Source: Haloarcula sp. CBA1129 (lineage in GTDB: Archaea; Halobacteriota; Halobacteria; Halobacteriales; Haloarculaceae). From it: a DNA stretch of 64,000 bases. This document shows, in pieces, positions 9,801 through 17,128 of the stretch (positions within the stretch are counted from its first letter, which is position 1; every line of letters begins with the position of its first letter). The translations under genes and the position numbers were made by a program. The stretch lies in contig NZ_RKSM01000001.1 in assembly GCF_008729015.1 (NCBI RefSeq), positions 1,798,001 through 1,862,000 on the forward strand. Direction: 5' to 3'. The notes under the pieces are model-generated. The model did no database searches. It worked only from the letters and a program-made list of their open reading frames with translations, and was not told the DNA's origin.

Positions 9801-10691
9801 GAAGATGCGTCGACGTCGACCACGCCGACCGAGACGGACAGCGACCCAGATGCAGACGAGGCAGCGATGAGCCCCCTGTTCGGGCAGGCCACCGAGGCGG
9901 ACGAGGAATCAGCTGGTGACCAAACAGCGGAGCCGAAGAACGGGGCAACGCCCGTCCAGGAAAGCAGCGTACCCGTTCCCGATGACGAACTCCGCCAACG
10001 CGGGCTCAGCCGTGACGACGTCCGGTTCCTGAATCGGGTTCTCGACGTGATGAACAGAGAGGACGACGAGTACACGCTACTGGACAGGATGAGCCAGCTT
10101 CGGGACGAATACGACGACCTCCATATGGAGCGGCTCACAGAGCAGGATCTCCTGGAAGCGGACTCCGCTGCCGGGCGCAAGTACTACACCGTCCTCCCGG
10201 ACGGTCGAGACCTCCTGGGGAGAGAATTGAAGGCGGGACCAGGAGCGGGCGATCTCGGCGAGAAAACGCCACACAAGGTTGGCGTCCGACTCCTCGAACT
10301 GTGGGTCCACCAGCAGGACGACGTCGTTCGTGTGGAGCCGTACTACGAAAGCGACGACGGCACGGTACTGGACGTGGCCGGCTTCGACGAGGACGGCGAG
10401 CTTGTCTGGGCCGGAGAAGCAGAGCTCGCGAGTAACAACCGGCACGCCCCGGTCGAGGATTACGACAAACTCAGCGCGGTGGACGCCGACGCAATCTGGG
10501 CCTTCAACAATCGCGAGACGGCGCTCGACGTCCTGGATAGCCTTGCCGACGCCGATCGGATAGGCGAGCGGGTCAGCGGGCGGGCGGCACGGTCGTTCGC
10601 GACCATCAGAGACGCCGTCGACGACTTCGATGCTGCGGGCCTGACCACCGTTCGGGGCTTCAAAAATCTCGACCAAGAACTCAACCAATGA
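6867..10691 (+). CDS. Very large VirD4/TraD/HerA-like coupling ATPase with an extra C-terminal domain
   Basis: 1274 residues. The N-terminal 450 residues resemble haloarchaeal conjugation proteins without a known fold. The ATPase domain has a Walker A variant, ASTGGGKS at 506-513, in which Ala replaces the usual first Gly, then VVLVDPKGDG, and a Walker B-like NLIIEEA with Glu780-Glu781 where Asp-Glu is normal. This agrees with a TraD/VirD4-type DNA-pumping or coupling ATPase. An acidic Ser/Thr linker (about 930-1060) leads to a helical, wHTH-like segment. The last part has LDVAGF (Asp1169) and GEAEL (Glu1184-x-Glu1186) after beta-strand-like stretches, a layout like PD-(D/E)xK nucleases but with Glu in place of Lys. 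The gene overlaps both neighbours (8 nt and 4 nt). ATPase role is well supported; the nuclease idea is tentative. Confidence 0.85.
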   Translation: MAEYLRVTPTSERLDPESIPRVLDSLHKLTTPGSSGLGAKLNPLHSETPLRFEFLAISDGPDDPVEFFYGADAHLDTVEKRLRSIYPATFDIERVDVDVAARLIQPVEFTPQEFVDHYQAGRLQYEFDPTEQYDIVNEESMDSEAAEADPVVDGGTAATSVPDHHVTVGDSALELAPPDALPDDNEERRAIEKPTMTPGGTILARPAQNAVSPLGVRWCGAASRKQDWMTLLTPFTTEETSGDLSSVDESGAALASLIDHLMEARAPTAFQVVFQRRASWQSDAEVRKEDLVDGRDTFFQEVVGSLLEVEEQRSDQDDRQLSEAVEKRIEYIDAKNAKRSFTVNIRAVGVPTDDTRDDLDGRMDSLLPVFDPLDGPFYEVEGQRLRDSGFREKTKGKKARAALQRLLNRELTTGRGKTRPELVLCGTELANFVLVPSSEQLTVEGTRGTRAEQQSRNPLPWPNPDLIQQFQDGMAIGYALDENGEPRPDPIRIPPDLLPTHYGRFASTGGGKSKAIINDALSLRETTGGPVVLVDPKGDGMCENYLRCHYERFSGLDDVYHFRVPESIPAFSFFDIRPALEAGRNREDAIQDKVDHFHDILRMIMGREQYGQAFVANEILSYLIKALFDEEYGSDVFGLDDLFAAALRMQRDQTIPLVSADNQNIEESLTRHFAKDNHQFQVSMDAVGNRLDKLKEDAHLRRIFSHVPEQNDADEYVDNRFDFREFLDEDATIIFDLGDLRPEAQRAITLLLLSNLWDAVQVRRRDGQTDYEKLTNLIIEEAAPVASTKLVSEQLLPQGRSFGLSMGLVMQFPEQVRNRNERAYDEVLNNIKTKLIGNISIERDLAESLAHEDLSPTELRNRINTLPSGEWIAQLPSPSFGETGPPPFSLKPLPIAAGHPESDQPLTEPQEDHFESVSRPRMVERTQAQYGLTEPTESSTAPEETGWGSSGAETTGSATDGDSGTDPTQSAFISKSTTEDASTSTTPTETDSDPDADEAAMSPLFGQATEADEESAGDQTAEPKNGATPVQESSVPVPDDELRQRGLSRDDVRFLNRVLDVMNREDDEYTLLDRMSQLRDEYDDLHMERLTEQDLLEADSAAGRKYYTVLPDGRDLLGRELKAGPGAGDLGEKTPHKVGVRLLELWVHQQDDVVRVEPYYESDDGTVLDVAGFDEDGELVWAGEAELASNNRHAPVEDYDKLSAVDADAIWAFNNRETALDVLDSLADADRIGERVSGRAARSFATIRDAVDDFDAAGLTTVRGFKNLDQELNQ

Positions 10692-11572
10692 CCTGGCGAC
10701 AGGCGACCCGCGAGGAGATTTACGCCTACTACGCCGAGGAGTTCCCCCGCTATCTGGACGACCTGCCGGAATTCATCACGGCGACCGGTCCGAAACAGTA
10801 CGCCATCGCCTTCCGAGAGTCCCACCCGGTTCGCAAAGACGAGGTGCCGGCCAAGGACTTCATCCGGCGGGATACGTGGCAGACAGATCCGTCGGGGGAC
10901 CGAACGACATCCGATTTCAACGACTTCGAGGACGTCGTCGACTTCATTCAACACCCCGCTCGCAACGACCCGCTGGGGCGGAGCAAGTTCGCGCTTGCTG
11001 ATCCGGAGGTGCTGGAACAACCGGACCCACGTCCCGACGCCGTCTACTACGCGCTGGATCACTGGGAACGACCCTGGGTCCTCCTCGTCGACATCGACGC
11101 GAAAGAGATTGCTCGAGGCCGAGCTGACGAGATGGTGTCGGCGGCCGTCGATGATCAGGACGACGATGCGCTCCTCGACACTGCGGGTATCCTCGACGCC
11201 GCTCCCGAGGGGTATCCGTACGCCTTCGAAGACATCGACCGCGCCATCGAGTACGGGTTCGAGCTGAGGGATATCTTCGAGGACGATTTCGACGCCGAGG
11301 AGACGATGGTCGTGTACAGCGGGCAGGGGGTCCACGTCTACCTGCTGGATACCGACCCGGCGCACCGATACGACGAGCAGAGTCGCGAAGTGTTGAACGA
11401 CCTCCTCCTCGAGACGTACGACATCCCCATCGACCCCGTCGTGACGGCCGACCGCCGGCGGGTCGCCCGCCTGCCCTACTCACTCCACGCCGACGTCTGT
11501 AGCATCGTTCAACCCATCGAGAGCCCGGCATTCGACGTTCGGTCGGCGACACCCGAGGTGATCGACGAATGA
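10688..11572 (+). CDS. PriS-like archaeo-eukaryotic primase catalytic subunit
   Basis: 294 residues. It carries the three signatures of archaeo-eukaryotic primases: a DxD metal site in WVLLVDIDAK (Asp135, Asp137), a SGQGVH motif (211-216) equivalent to the SGxGxH loop, and VVTADRRRVARLPYSLH (251-267), matching the D-x-R-x(4)-LPxSLH signature of PriS. It should make primers during replication or transfer of the element's DNA. It starts inside the stop of the coupling ATPase (ATGA) and its own stop overlaps the start of the PriL-like gene by 4 nt, so both subunits are translationally coupled. It is shorter than chromosomal haloarchaeal PriS (about 385 residues) and lacks the extra zinc-binding region, so it is an element-encoded relative, not the housekeeping gene. 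Confidence 0.85.
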   Translation: MTWRQATREEIYAYYAEEFPRYLDDLPEFITATGPKQYAIAFRESHPVRKDEVPAKDFIRRDTWQTDPSGDRTTSDFNDFEDVVDFIQHPARNDPLGRSKFALADPEVLEQPDPRPDAVYYALDHWERPWVLLVDIDAKEIARGRADEMVSAAVDDQDDDALLDTAGILDAAPEGYPYAFEDIDRAIEYGFELRDIFEDDFDAEETMVVYSGQGVHVYLLDTDPAHRYDEQSREVLNDLLLETYDIPIDPVVTADRRRVARLPYSLHADVCSIVQPIESPAFDVRSATPEVIDE

Positions 11573-13095
11573 GCCCGAGTACGCCTACCGACGACGAGGA
11601 CATGGCGTATCGAGTTGCGGCACTCCCGCTGGAGTACGGCGAGACCCGCATCAACCAGCTGTTTACACGTGGCTACAACCGATACGTCGTCGACGGCGAG
11701 GACCAACCCGAGGACCTCGTGAACGACGTCGAACGGTTCGGGACGGCGGCGTTCAAAGAGCAGGTTCGTGCCGACGCCGCTGATGAGCCGTTCGTCGACG
11801 AGCCGGGGACGCTCGCTGTGCTCGCGACGCTGAGTGCGATCTGTGTGAAAGAGCACCCGAAGTTCGAGCACGCGTCGCCCCGGAACATCCAGGTACTCTA
11901 CGACATCCGAGAGCTGTACGTCAACAATCTCGCCTCCCTCATTCAGGCCCACGGCGATGGGTCGCTCCAACAGGACATCGCCGACGTGCTGTACAGCAAG
12001 GAGCCCGGTGAGGATGGCCCGCATCCGGGTCGAGTCTGTACGGGTATCACGGAGATGCCGGAGTTCGGGGAGGGCCTGTACCTCGAAATCCCGATGGCGG
12101 CGGCGTCACGCAAATGTCTCGTTCGAGCGGAGGACGAGGCGTCGACGGGGAGTGAGGATAGTGGGGAGATACTGACGCGAGTGAAAGACAACAAGCTGTA
12201 CGTCCCGGTCGGTGATTTCGACAGCAAGTATCGGAACTACGCTGAGCGGGCGTTCAAGAAGCTCCTGCGGGTGCAAGAAGACGGGCTCTCCGACGACCAG
12301 CTGACGTGGCTGACCACGAACGAGTCGGCGATCACGGAGCGGATCGACCGCTTCCTCGAGACCGGCCACCACGAGCGCATCTGGCGGAACTGGGACCGTG
12401 GGGAACGGACGATCCGCGTCCTCCGACGAGCCCTGAGTGACGCGCCCGATGACGTGGCGCAAAAGGGTGAGTTCCACACGGCGAAGGAGCTCTATCGAGC
12501 GGTTACGGCGTACGACTCCGAGGACGAGTGGGAATCCTCTGTAACGGACTGGATCTCGAGTCCGAGCAGTCTCGCGAAGACGCTGGCCGACCACGAGTCA
12601 CACTCGGCCGTCACGATCGATCGCGACGGGCGCGTCAATACGTACCGAATCGGGCGAGCCGGAACCGGCGCCGAACAGATCGAGGTCCGGGAGATCGAGG
12701 ACCTCTTCGAACTTCCCTGTATGGCGAATATGGAGGAGCGGCTACACGAGAAGAAGCCCGTCCGGAAGGACCTCTACAACTTCGCGCGGATGGTGATGTG
12801 GCTGCCGCAGTATCAGGACAGCAGCCTCGACGAAATCGTCACGGATCTCAAGGACGTCTTCTCTCGGTGGCCGTGGTACGACGAGCAGGAAACCGAGTAC
12901 CAGGTCCGTTACGAGTTCTCGAACACGATCGACGGCGACACCCCGTTGCCGATGAACTGCGATAACGACGATCTACAGCGCTACTGTATCGGCCAGGACC
13001 AATGTCCCTACTCGATCTGGGGCAGCCTCCCGTTCCCGGACGAGATGTACGAGCAGGTCGAGGAGGAATCAGCTGGCCCCACTAAGCAATTCTGA
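11569..13095 (+). CDS. PriL-like primase-associated protein with a four-cysteine C-terminal domain
   Basis: 508 residues. The N-terminal 360 residues are helical and not recognised. The C-terminal part looks like the iron-sulfur domain of primase large subunits: LPC (Cys384) starts a helical bundle with arginine-rich helices, TEYQVRYEF resembles the conserved T-x-YQV-x-H strand, and MNC (Cys464), RYC (Cys473) and DQC (Cys479) complete four cysteines, the ligand number for the PriL [4Fe-4S] cluster. It is coupled by a 4-nt overlap to the PriS-like gene, as expected for partner subunits. The cluster is inferred from the pattern, not shown. This is the last gene of the conjugation-like operon, and about 200 nt without genes follow. 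Confidence 0.75.
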   Translation: MSPSTPTDDEDMAYRVAALPLEYGETRINQLFTRGYNRYVVDGEDQPEDLVNDVERFGTAAFKEQVRADAADEPFVDEPGTLAVLATLSAICVKEHPKFEHASPRNIQVLYDIRELYVNNLASLIQAHGDGSLQQDIADVLYSKEPGEDGPHPGRVCTGITEMPEFGEGLYLEIPMAAASRKCLVRAEDEASTGSEDSGEILTRVKDNKLYVPVGDFDSKYRNYAERAFKKLLRVQEDGLSDDQLTWLTTNESAITERIDRFLETGHHERIWRNWDRGERTIRVLRRALSDAPDDVAQKGEFHTAKELYRAVTAYDSEDEWESSVTDWISSPSSLAKTLADHESHSAVTIDRDGRVNTYRIGRAGTGAEQIEVREIEDLFELPCMANMEERLHEKKPVRKDLYNFARMVMWLPQYQDSSLDEIVTDLKDVFSRWPWYDEQETEYQVRYEFSNTIDGDTPLPMNCDNDDLQRYCIGQDQCPYSIWGSLPFPDEMYEQVEEESAGPTKQF

Positions 13096-13274
13096 ATCAT
13101 AGACACCCGCGAATCTGTGGAACTCTTAGATAGTGATTGGTTTGGCGACTACTCCCGGTTCAGAGCGTCACGACGATGAAGTACCTCCACTCGGATTCGG
13201 ATACTCGAAGGTGTGTAGTCGAACAAATCTGGTAACCTTCTCAGCTTTCTATTTCACTTTGACACCCGCAATAC

Positions 13275-13284
13275 TGATATATCG
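13275..13284 (+). promoter_or_regulatory. TATA-like box before the zinc-ribbon microproteins
   Basis: TGATATATCG lies 20-29 nt upstream of the ATG at 13304, the spacing expected for a haloarchaeal TATA box with a leaderless or nearly leaderless transcript. It would drive the two microproteins and the membrane protein that follows. Confidence 0.5.
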
Positions 13285-13303
13285 AGATTTACAGCTTTGA
13301 TGT

Positions 13304-13414
13304 ATGAGTGGAGACGATAGAGAGCCAATTAAGCGATATGTGACTTGTTCAAAACCCGGTTGCGACAATCAAATTGGCCGGGAACACGATTTCTGCCCCC
13401 TACATCGAGAATAA
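13304..13414 (+). CDS. Zinc-ribbon microprotein 1 (36 aa)
   Basis: 36 residues. The C-terminal half has C-x4-C-x10-C-x2-H (Cys15, Cys20, Cys31, His34), a likely one-zinc ribbon. The core CDNQIGREHDFC is nearly repeated in the next gene. Start is the first ATG 20 nt after a TATA-like box. The stop overlaps the next start by one base (TAATG), so the two are translated together. The gene is much more AT-rich than the conjugation genes before it. Such microproteins in haloarchaea are often DNA- or protein-binding regulators; no specific function can be given. Confidence 0.7.
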   Translation: MSGDDREPIKRYVTCSKPGCDNQIGREHDFCPLHRE

Positions 13415-13518
13415 TGTCAGATGATGAGAAACGGATGCTCCAAGGGGTTTGCAGGGCAAGTGGCTGTGACAATCGTATTGGTCGGGAACACGACTACTGC
13501 TTTGAACACCGTGAATAA
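13414..13518 (+). CDS. Zinc-ribbon microprotein 2 (34 aa), paralogue of the preceding gene
   Basis: 34 residues with the same C-x4-C-x10-C-x2-H pattern (Cys13, Cys18, Cys29, His32) and the same GCDN-x-IGREHD core as microprotein 1, so the pair arose by tandem duplication. N-termini differ (MSDDEKRMLQ versus MSGDDREPIK) while the metal-binding part is conserved, which indicates selection on the ribbon. It overlaps the upstream stop by one base, and the membrane-protein gene starts 4 nt downstream, forming a three-gene operon. Function unknown. Confidence 0.7.
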   Translation: MSDDEKRMLQGVCRASGCDNRIGREHDYCFEHRE

Positions 13519-13522
13519 TTAG

Positions 13523-14080
13523 ATGATTTCCATAGGATCGGTATATCTCATTTTACTTGGTGCTTTTATATTCGTGCCCGCTGTTCAGATTCTGATCAAT
13601 CCAGCATCAACTACCGAAGCTCCTTCCTCTGAGGATTCAATGTCGGTGGTTGATAGAACAGCATCAGAATCTGTCGCCCTGTTTGCCATCGTGTTAGTGG
13701 TGATTCAATTTATACTGGAAGATAACCAGATGAGCTACTATCAGGAACTTACAATTGGAGTCCTGACGGTCTGTGCTGGTTTCTTGATGCTAACGTTCAT
13801 TCTGGAACTCTTTAGCGACATCAAAGTGGTTCTATTTCATCTACAAATCACCGCTCTGAGATACTCCGGCCTGCTTCTGTTTTCTGGACTGTTTTTCCTC
13901 CTCCAATCATACCAATTGAATCCGAAAATACAGCTACTATTCGGTGTGTTCGTTCTCCTTTCTTGGGTCACTTGGATAGTCCACGAGCTGAATTACCTAT
14001 TCAGAATCCAGCGTAGGGAATGGGATAATAGAAATATAGATCGGGGAGAGTGGTTCCTCAAAGCAATTCGTAACAAGTGA
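13523..14080 (+). CDS. Small polytopic membrane protein, unknown function
   Basis: 185 residues with five or so hydrophobic segments: one at the N-terminus (MISIGSVYLILLGAFIFVPA), one near 50-65 (SVALFAIVLVVIQFIL), one near 76-95, one near 112-130 and one near 137-152, followed by a basic cytosolic tail (RIQRREWDNRN). I do not recognise a family. It begins 4 nt after the second zinc-ribbon microprotein and probably shares its promoter; a membrane protein regulated with two microproteins is all that can be said. Base composition is AT-rich, like the microproteins and unlike the conjugation genes. Confidence 0.6.
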   Translation: MISIGSVYLILLGAFIFVPAVQILINPASTTEAPSSEDSMSVVDRTASESVALFAIVLVVIQFILEDNQMSYYQELTIGVLTVCAGFLMLTFILELFSDIKVVLFHLQITALRYSGLLLFSGLFFLLQSYQLNPKIQLLFGVFVLLSWVTWIVHELNYLFRIQRREWDNRNIDRGEWFLKAIRNK

Positions 14081-14265
14081 GATTTGTCTCTGTCGAAGCC
14101 TTAGCGAGTGATTTATTCTGACCCAGTTACGGTCAATACAGAGGGCGTGCTTACCGTCCAGTAGATTATGGTTCAGTAAAGTGGTCAAAGGAAAGTCAGA
14201 AACATTCTGCCAACCTCTCTCAACCCCCGGTAGATAAGACAAGTCGTGTCATCGTCTCAAATGAG

Positions 14266-14808
14266 ATGGGTAAACCACTGCGTTGGCCGGTTCCAGCGAT
14301 CTTCGCTGTCCTAGCAGGAGTCTCTATCGTAGCAGCGGAACTGTCTCACTACGACCTTTCATCGAACGGGCAACAAGTCTTTGCCACGTTAGCGTCAATC
14401 CAAGCAGCCATATTTGCCATCGTTTTCTCAGTTGTCGTCCTGGGTATCCAGCTCTCCACCTCTAGGTACTCCACTCGATTAGCTAACCTGTTCAGATCTG
14501 ACGGAGGATACAAGAAGACTGTCGGTATCTTCGTTGCCTCAATCGGTATCGACGTAATCGGTCTTCTCGCATTCACTCACGTCTCTCCATTCACTCTGAG
14601 ACTTCTAACCAGCCTGGCGCTCGGTCTCGCAATTGTATCCTTCACTGTCCTGTACTTCTTCGTCGACCGGACCTTAGAACAGACCACGCCCGAGGGCATC
14701 ATCAAGCGGGTAAAGCAAGAGCTCACACCACAGCAGATTATCTCAGATGCAGAAGCAGCTGATGATGATCCATCCGAAACAGACCCAGTACCTCACAAAG
14801 CCTGTTAG
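14266..14808 (+). pseudogene. DUF2254-like membrane protein, 3'-truncated by an ISH3-type element
   Basis: 180 residues. Four membrane segments are visible (about 9-25, 38-66, 86-105, 112-132). The stretch FATLASIQAAIFAIVFSVVV followed by QLSTSRYSTRLANLF is characteristic of DUF2254 membrane proteins, which are usually about 400 residues long. Here the reading frame runs into the left edge of the ISH3-type element and stops within a few codons, so the large C-terminal soluble domain is lost. The N-terminal part could still insert in the membrane. About 185 nt without a gene lie upstream. Confidence 0.6.
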
Positions 14809-14831
14809 TTGAGAGGTCTGCTTGCTGAAGT

Positions 14832-16001
14832 GTGACCAAACAACAGCAGCAAGCAGACGGTGAAATCCACGAGGACCAGCTCCTTAACTTTCTCGTCAAC
14901 GCGCTCACTGGCGCATTTGGTGTGAGTCTCGCTGAGAACGCCGATATCGATCCCGAAGATATCTACGAGGTCCTCGTCGGCGCGACCGCCGACGGGACCT
15001 CGATCTCCACGCTCTGTGACCGGAGTAAAGACAGCCCATCCAGTACAGACATCCTCTATCACCTCCGAACGAAATTCGACCTTGAGACGGTCAAAACCGT
15101 TGGCAACACGCTTCTCCAAGAGTACACCCTCGATGTACTCCCCGAGCAGGTGGAGATCGTCGTTGATCTCCACCTGCGGCCCTACTACGGTGACGAAGAC
15201 GAAACAGACGGTCTCTACTACAGCGAAGCGAAGGACGGAACAACCGCGTTTCACGCGTACGCAACACTCTACGCCCGGGTCCGAAACAAACGCTACACGC
15301 TGGCGGTGCGCCGTCTCACCGACGGCGACACCGCCAGCAGTGTCCTCGCGGAGTTTCTTGGGCTCGTCGATAACTTCGACTTCGAAGTCAAAGCGCTGTA
15401 CGTCGATAGTGAATTCTACGATGGGAAGTGCCTCACGCTGATGCAGGCGCACAACTGCGCCTACGTGGTTCCGGTCATCGCATGGGGAACCGAGATCCAG
15501 CAGGAACTCTCGGAGGGATGGAGTCGTGAGAGCGAACACGACCTCACGACGGAATTCGACGGTCACGAGTGGACCGTCGAATTCCCTGTCATGATCGACT
15601 GTACCTACAGAATGGGGCGCTACGACGACCATGGGGTGGCGCGTCACGGCTACGCCGTCGACGCGCCGTTCATCGACACACCGCGACAAGCTCGTCGCCA
15701 TTACAGCAAGCGGTTCGGGATCGAAGCGACGTACCGCCTGTCAGAGTCATCGCTGATTTCCACGACAGTGACCGATCAGGCTCGGCGGTTGCTGTTCGTA
15801 GTGATTAGCCTGCTCGTCCAGAACGTCTGGCGGTACCTCCACTGGGAATACGTGGCGACGCCCCGCCGGGGCGGGCGTCGCCTCTGGTGGTGGCCCTTCG
15901 AAGAATTCATTCGCATGGTCACCCGCGCAGCGTGGAACGCGCTCTCAGTTCGGCGGTCGATTCCAGCGAACCGCCCTCCTGACGATCGGTTCGAGCGGTA
16001 A
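14832..16001 (+). CDS. ISH3-family transposase
   Basis: 389 residues from a GTG start. The N-terminus (ADGEIHEDQLLNFLVNALTG) and the following EDIYEVLVGATADGTSISTLC are typical of ISH3-family transposases of haloarchaea, a DDE group related to IS4. The usual length is about 385-390 residues, so the gene looks complete. Likely catalytic acidic residues are in VVDLHLRPYYGD, YVDSEFYD and the final Glu in KRFGIEATYRLS, which matches the Y-x(2)-R-F-x-IE-x(2)-YR pattern of these enzymes. It probably remains functional. Confidence 0.88.
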   Translation: MTKQQQQADGEIHEDQLLNFLVNALTGAFGVSLAENADIDPEDIYEVLVGATADGTSISTLCDRSKDSPSSTDILYHLRTKFDLETVKTVGNTLLQEYTLDVLPEQVEIVVDLHLRPYYGDEDETDGLYYSEAKDGTTAFHAYATLYARVRNKRYTLAVRRLTDGDTASSVLAEFLGLVDNFDFEVKALYVDSEFYDGKCLTLMQAHNCAYVVPVIAWGTEIQQELSEGWSRESEHDLTTEFDGHEWTVEFPVMIDCTYRMGRYDDHGVARHGYAVDAPFIDTPRQARRHYSKRFGIEATYRLSESSLISTTVTDQARRLLFVVISLLVQNVWRYLHWEYVATPRRGGRRLWWWPFEEFIRMVTRAAWNALSVRRSIPANRPPDDRFER

Positions 16002-16044
16002 TCACAGGCCTAGACGGGTCTTTGAGCAGTGGCAACGCTGTCGT

Positions 16045-16067
16045 GTCGGCGGCTTTCCGCCGCCGAC
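16045..16067 (+). terminator. Stem-loop after the ISH3 transposase
   Basis: GTCGGCGG and CCGCCGAC form an 8-bp perfect stem around a 7-nt loop, 44 nt after the transposase stop. It may end the transposase transcript or belong to the recombination end of the element. It lacks a long T-run. Confidence 0.4.
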
Positions 16068-16141
16068 TCGGACAGTTTCGTGGTATCACTGGCTATGAGT
16101 GAGCGTCAACGCCAGGTCCGACTACCGTTTCAGCAGTGACC

Positions 16142-16585
16142 TCACTCGTCAGAGGCAGTTGGCCGAAGACGCTTTGTGAGGTACTGAAGCTCGCGGAGAA
16201 TCCGCGAGCAATGGCGTGGCGTGTAATTGATGTCAAACTCCTGCTCAATCAGCGTTGCAACACGCTTGGAGGTCCAGAGATCGGTTTCCCAGCCGTGAGC
16301 TTGTGCCCCCTCTTCGAGCAACTCGACGAGTTGCTCTCGATCTTGGTCATCGAGTTGAGAATCTGGTCCCTGGTTCCCTTCATCGGTCGTGCTTTTGAGC
16401 CCCTCTATTCCTTCTTTTTCCAGCGTAGTTTTCCACTTGGAAACGGCCGACGGCGTCACGCCGTGATCCTCAGCGATCTGGCTCTGGCTCTTATCGGTCA
16501 CCAGAAGCTCCTGAGCAGCGGCCAACCGCCGCTGCTCTTTCTGTTCGCGCGTGAGCGAGACTGCTGGCGAGAGCTTCTTGCTCAT
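16142..16585 (-). pseudogene. IS630-type transposase, N-terminal DNA-binding part only
   Basis: 147 residues. The sequence contains two helix-turn-helix units: SQSQIAEDHGVTPSAVSKW (about 34-52) and, further on, the winged-helix pattern WTSKRVATLIEQEFDINYTP (about 104-123) plus RHCSRILRE, which is the standard N-terminal half of IS630/Tc1-type transposases. The DDE catalytic domain is missing. The reading frame ends at the border of the ISH3-type element, so it was probably cut by that insertion. It might still bind its own element ends. Confidence 0.7.
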
Positions 16586-16644
16586 ATCTTAGCATGATCA
16601 TCTACCGTGAAAAAGTTTTGAGTGAATCGGGTCTCAGTGGATAA

Positions 16645-16953
16645 ACGTGGGACTTCACATATATCGTTGATGTGGTTGAAGCGAACGTCACATTGTTGGA
16701 GGAGGACGCCGCCGACGGTGAAGCAGTCAACATCGGGGGCACAGACAATATAGAGATTCTGACTCTAGCCGAGGAGATAGAGTTCGCTGAGCGCCACGAC
16801 GCCGACGCGGAGCACACCCGCGCCGATACGTTGGAGACAAGTGAATTGGTTGAGTACGAAGACGAGCACACGATTCGGGAGGGCGTCGGGAAGTTTATCG
16901 AGTGGTACCGCGAGAACCGCGAGTGGTACGAACCGCTCGTCCGGAACTCCTGA
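16645..16953 (+). pseudogene. C-terminal half of an NAD-dependent sugar epimerase/dehydratase
   Basis: About 102 codons without a start codon. The frame begins TWDFTYIVDVVEANVTLLEE, which matches the TRDFTYIDDVVEAN region of UDP-glucose 4-epimerase-like short-chain dehydrogenases, then NIGGTDNIEILTLAEEI and the usual end HTIREGVGKFIEWYRENREW. The N-terminal Rossmann half is absent here. A matching N-terminal half that stops at GDGT, one codon before this one begins, lies at 55734-56362 on the other strand. The two pieces may be one gene split by an inversion. Confidence 0.75.
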
Positions 16954-17096
16954 AACAGTCCGAAGATTGACATCGGTCTGTCCAGCCCAAAGGACGATGC
17001 TTCAATGCGTGACGCGTGCATATATCGATTCCTTTGACGTGAGAGACGGCAAACGTATCGTCAGCCGCTTCAGTATCAGAAAGGCGAGAAACAGCA

Positions 17097-17106
17097 AAAT
17101 TATACG
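17097..17106 (+). promoter_or_regulatory. TATA-like box before the flippase gene
   Basis: AAATTATACG lies 23-32 nt upstream of ATG 17129. The spacing fits a leaderless haloarchaeal transcript and supports that ATG as start over the upstream extension of the frame. Confidence 0.5.
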
Positions 17107-17128
17107 TCGGCAAAGGGTCGTTTCATGC

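Larger units (their letters stand above)
14809..16141 (+). mobile_element. ISH3-family insertion sequence (approximate ends)
   Basis: An element of about 1.33 kb with one transposase gene. It cuts the DUF2254-like gene on the left and abuts the 3' end of an IS630-type gene fragment on the right. The outer ends read GAGAGGTCTGCTTGCTGAAG on the left and, as reverse complement, GAGGTCACTGCTGAAAC on the right, so they appear to be imperfect inverted repeats with a common GAGGTC and TGCTGAA. I could not fix a target-site duplication, so the ends are approximate. Confidence 0.7.

Noticed and set aside
1-13095. Region 1 as a provirus
   Set aside because: No capsid, portal, terminase or tail protein is visible. 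VirB4-, VirB6- and VirD4-like genes point to a conjugative-type element.
14805-15701. 298-codon minus-strand frame over the ISH3-type transposase
   Set aside because: Shadow frame; the plus-strand protein matches ISH3-family transposases throughout.
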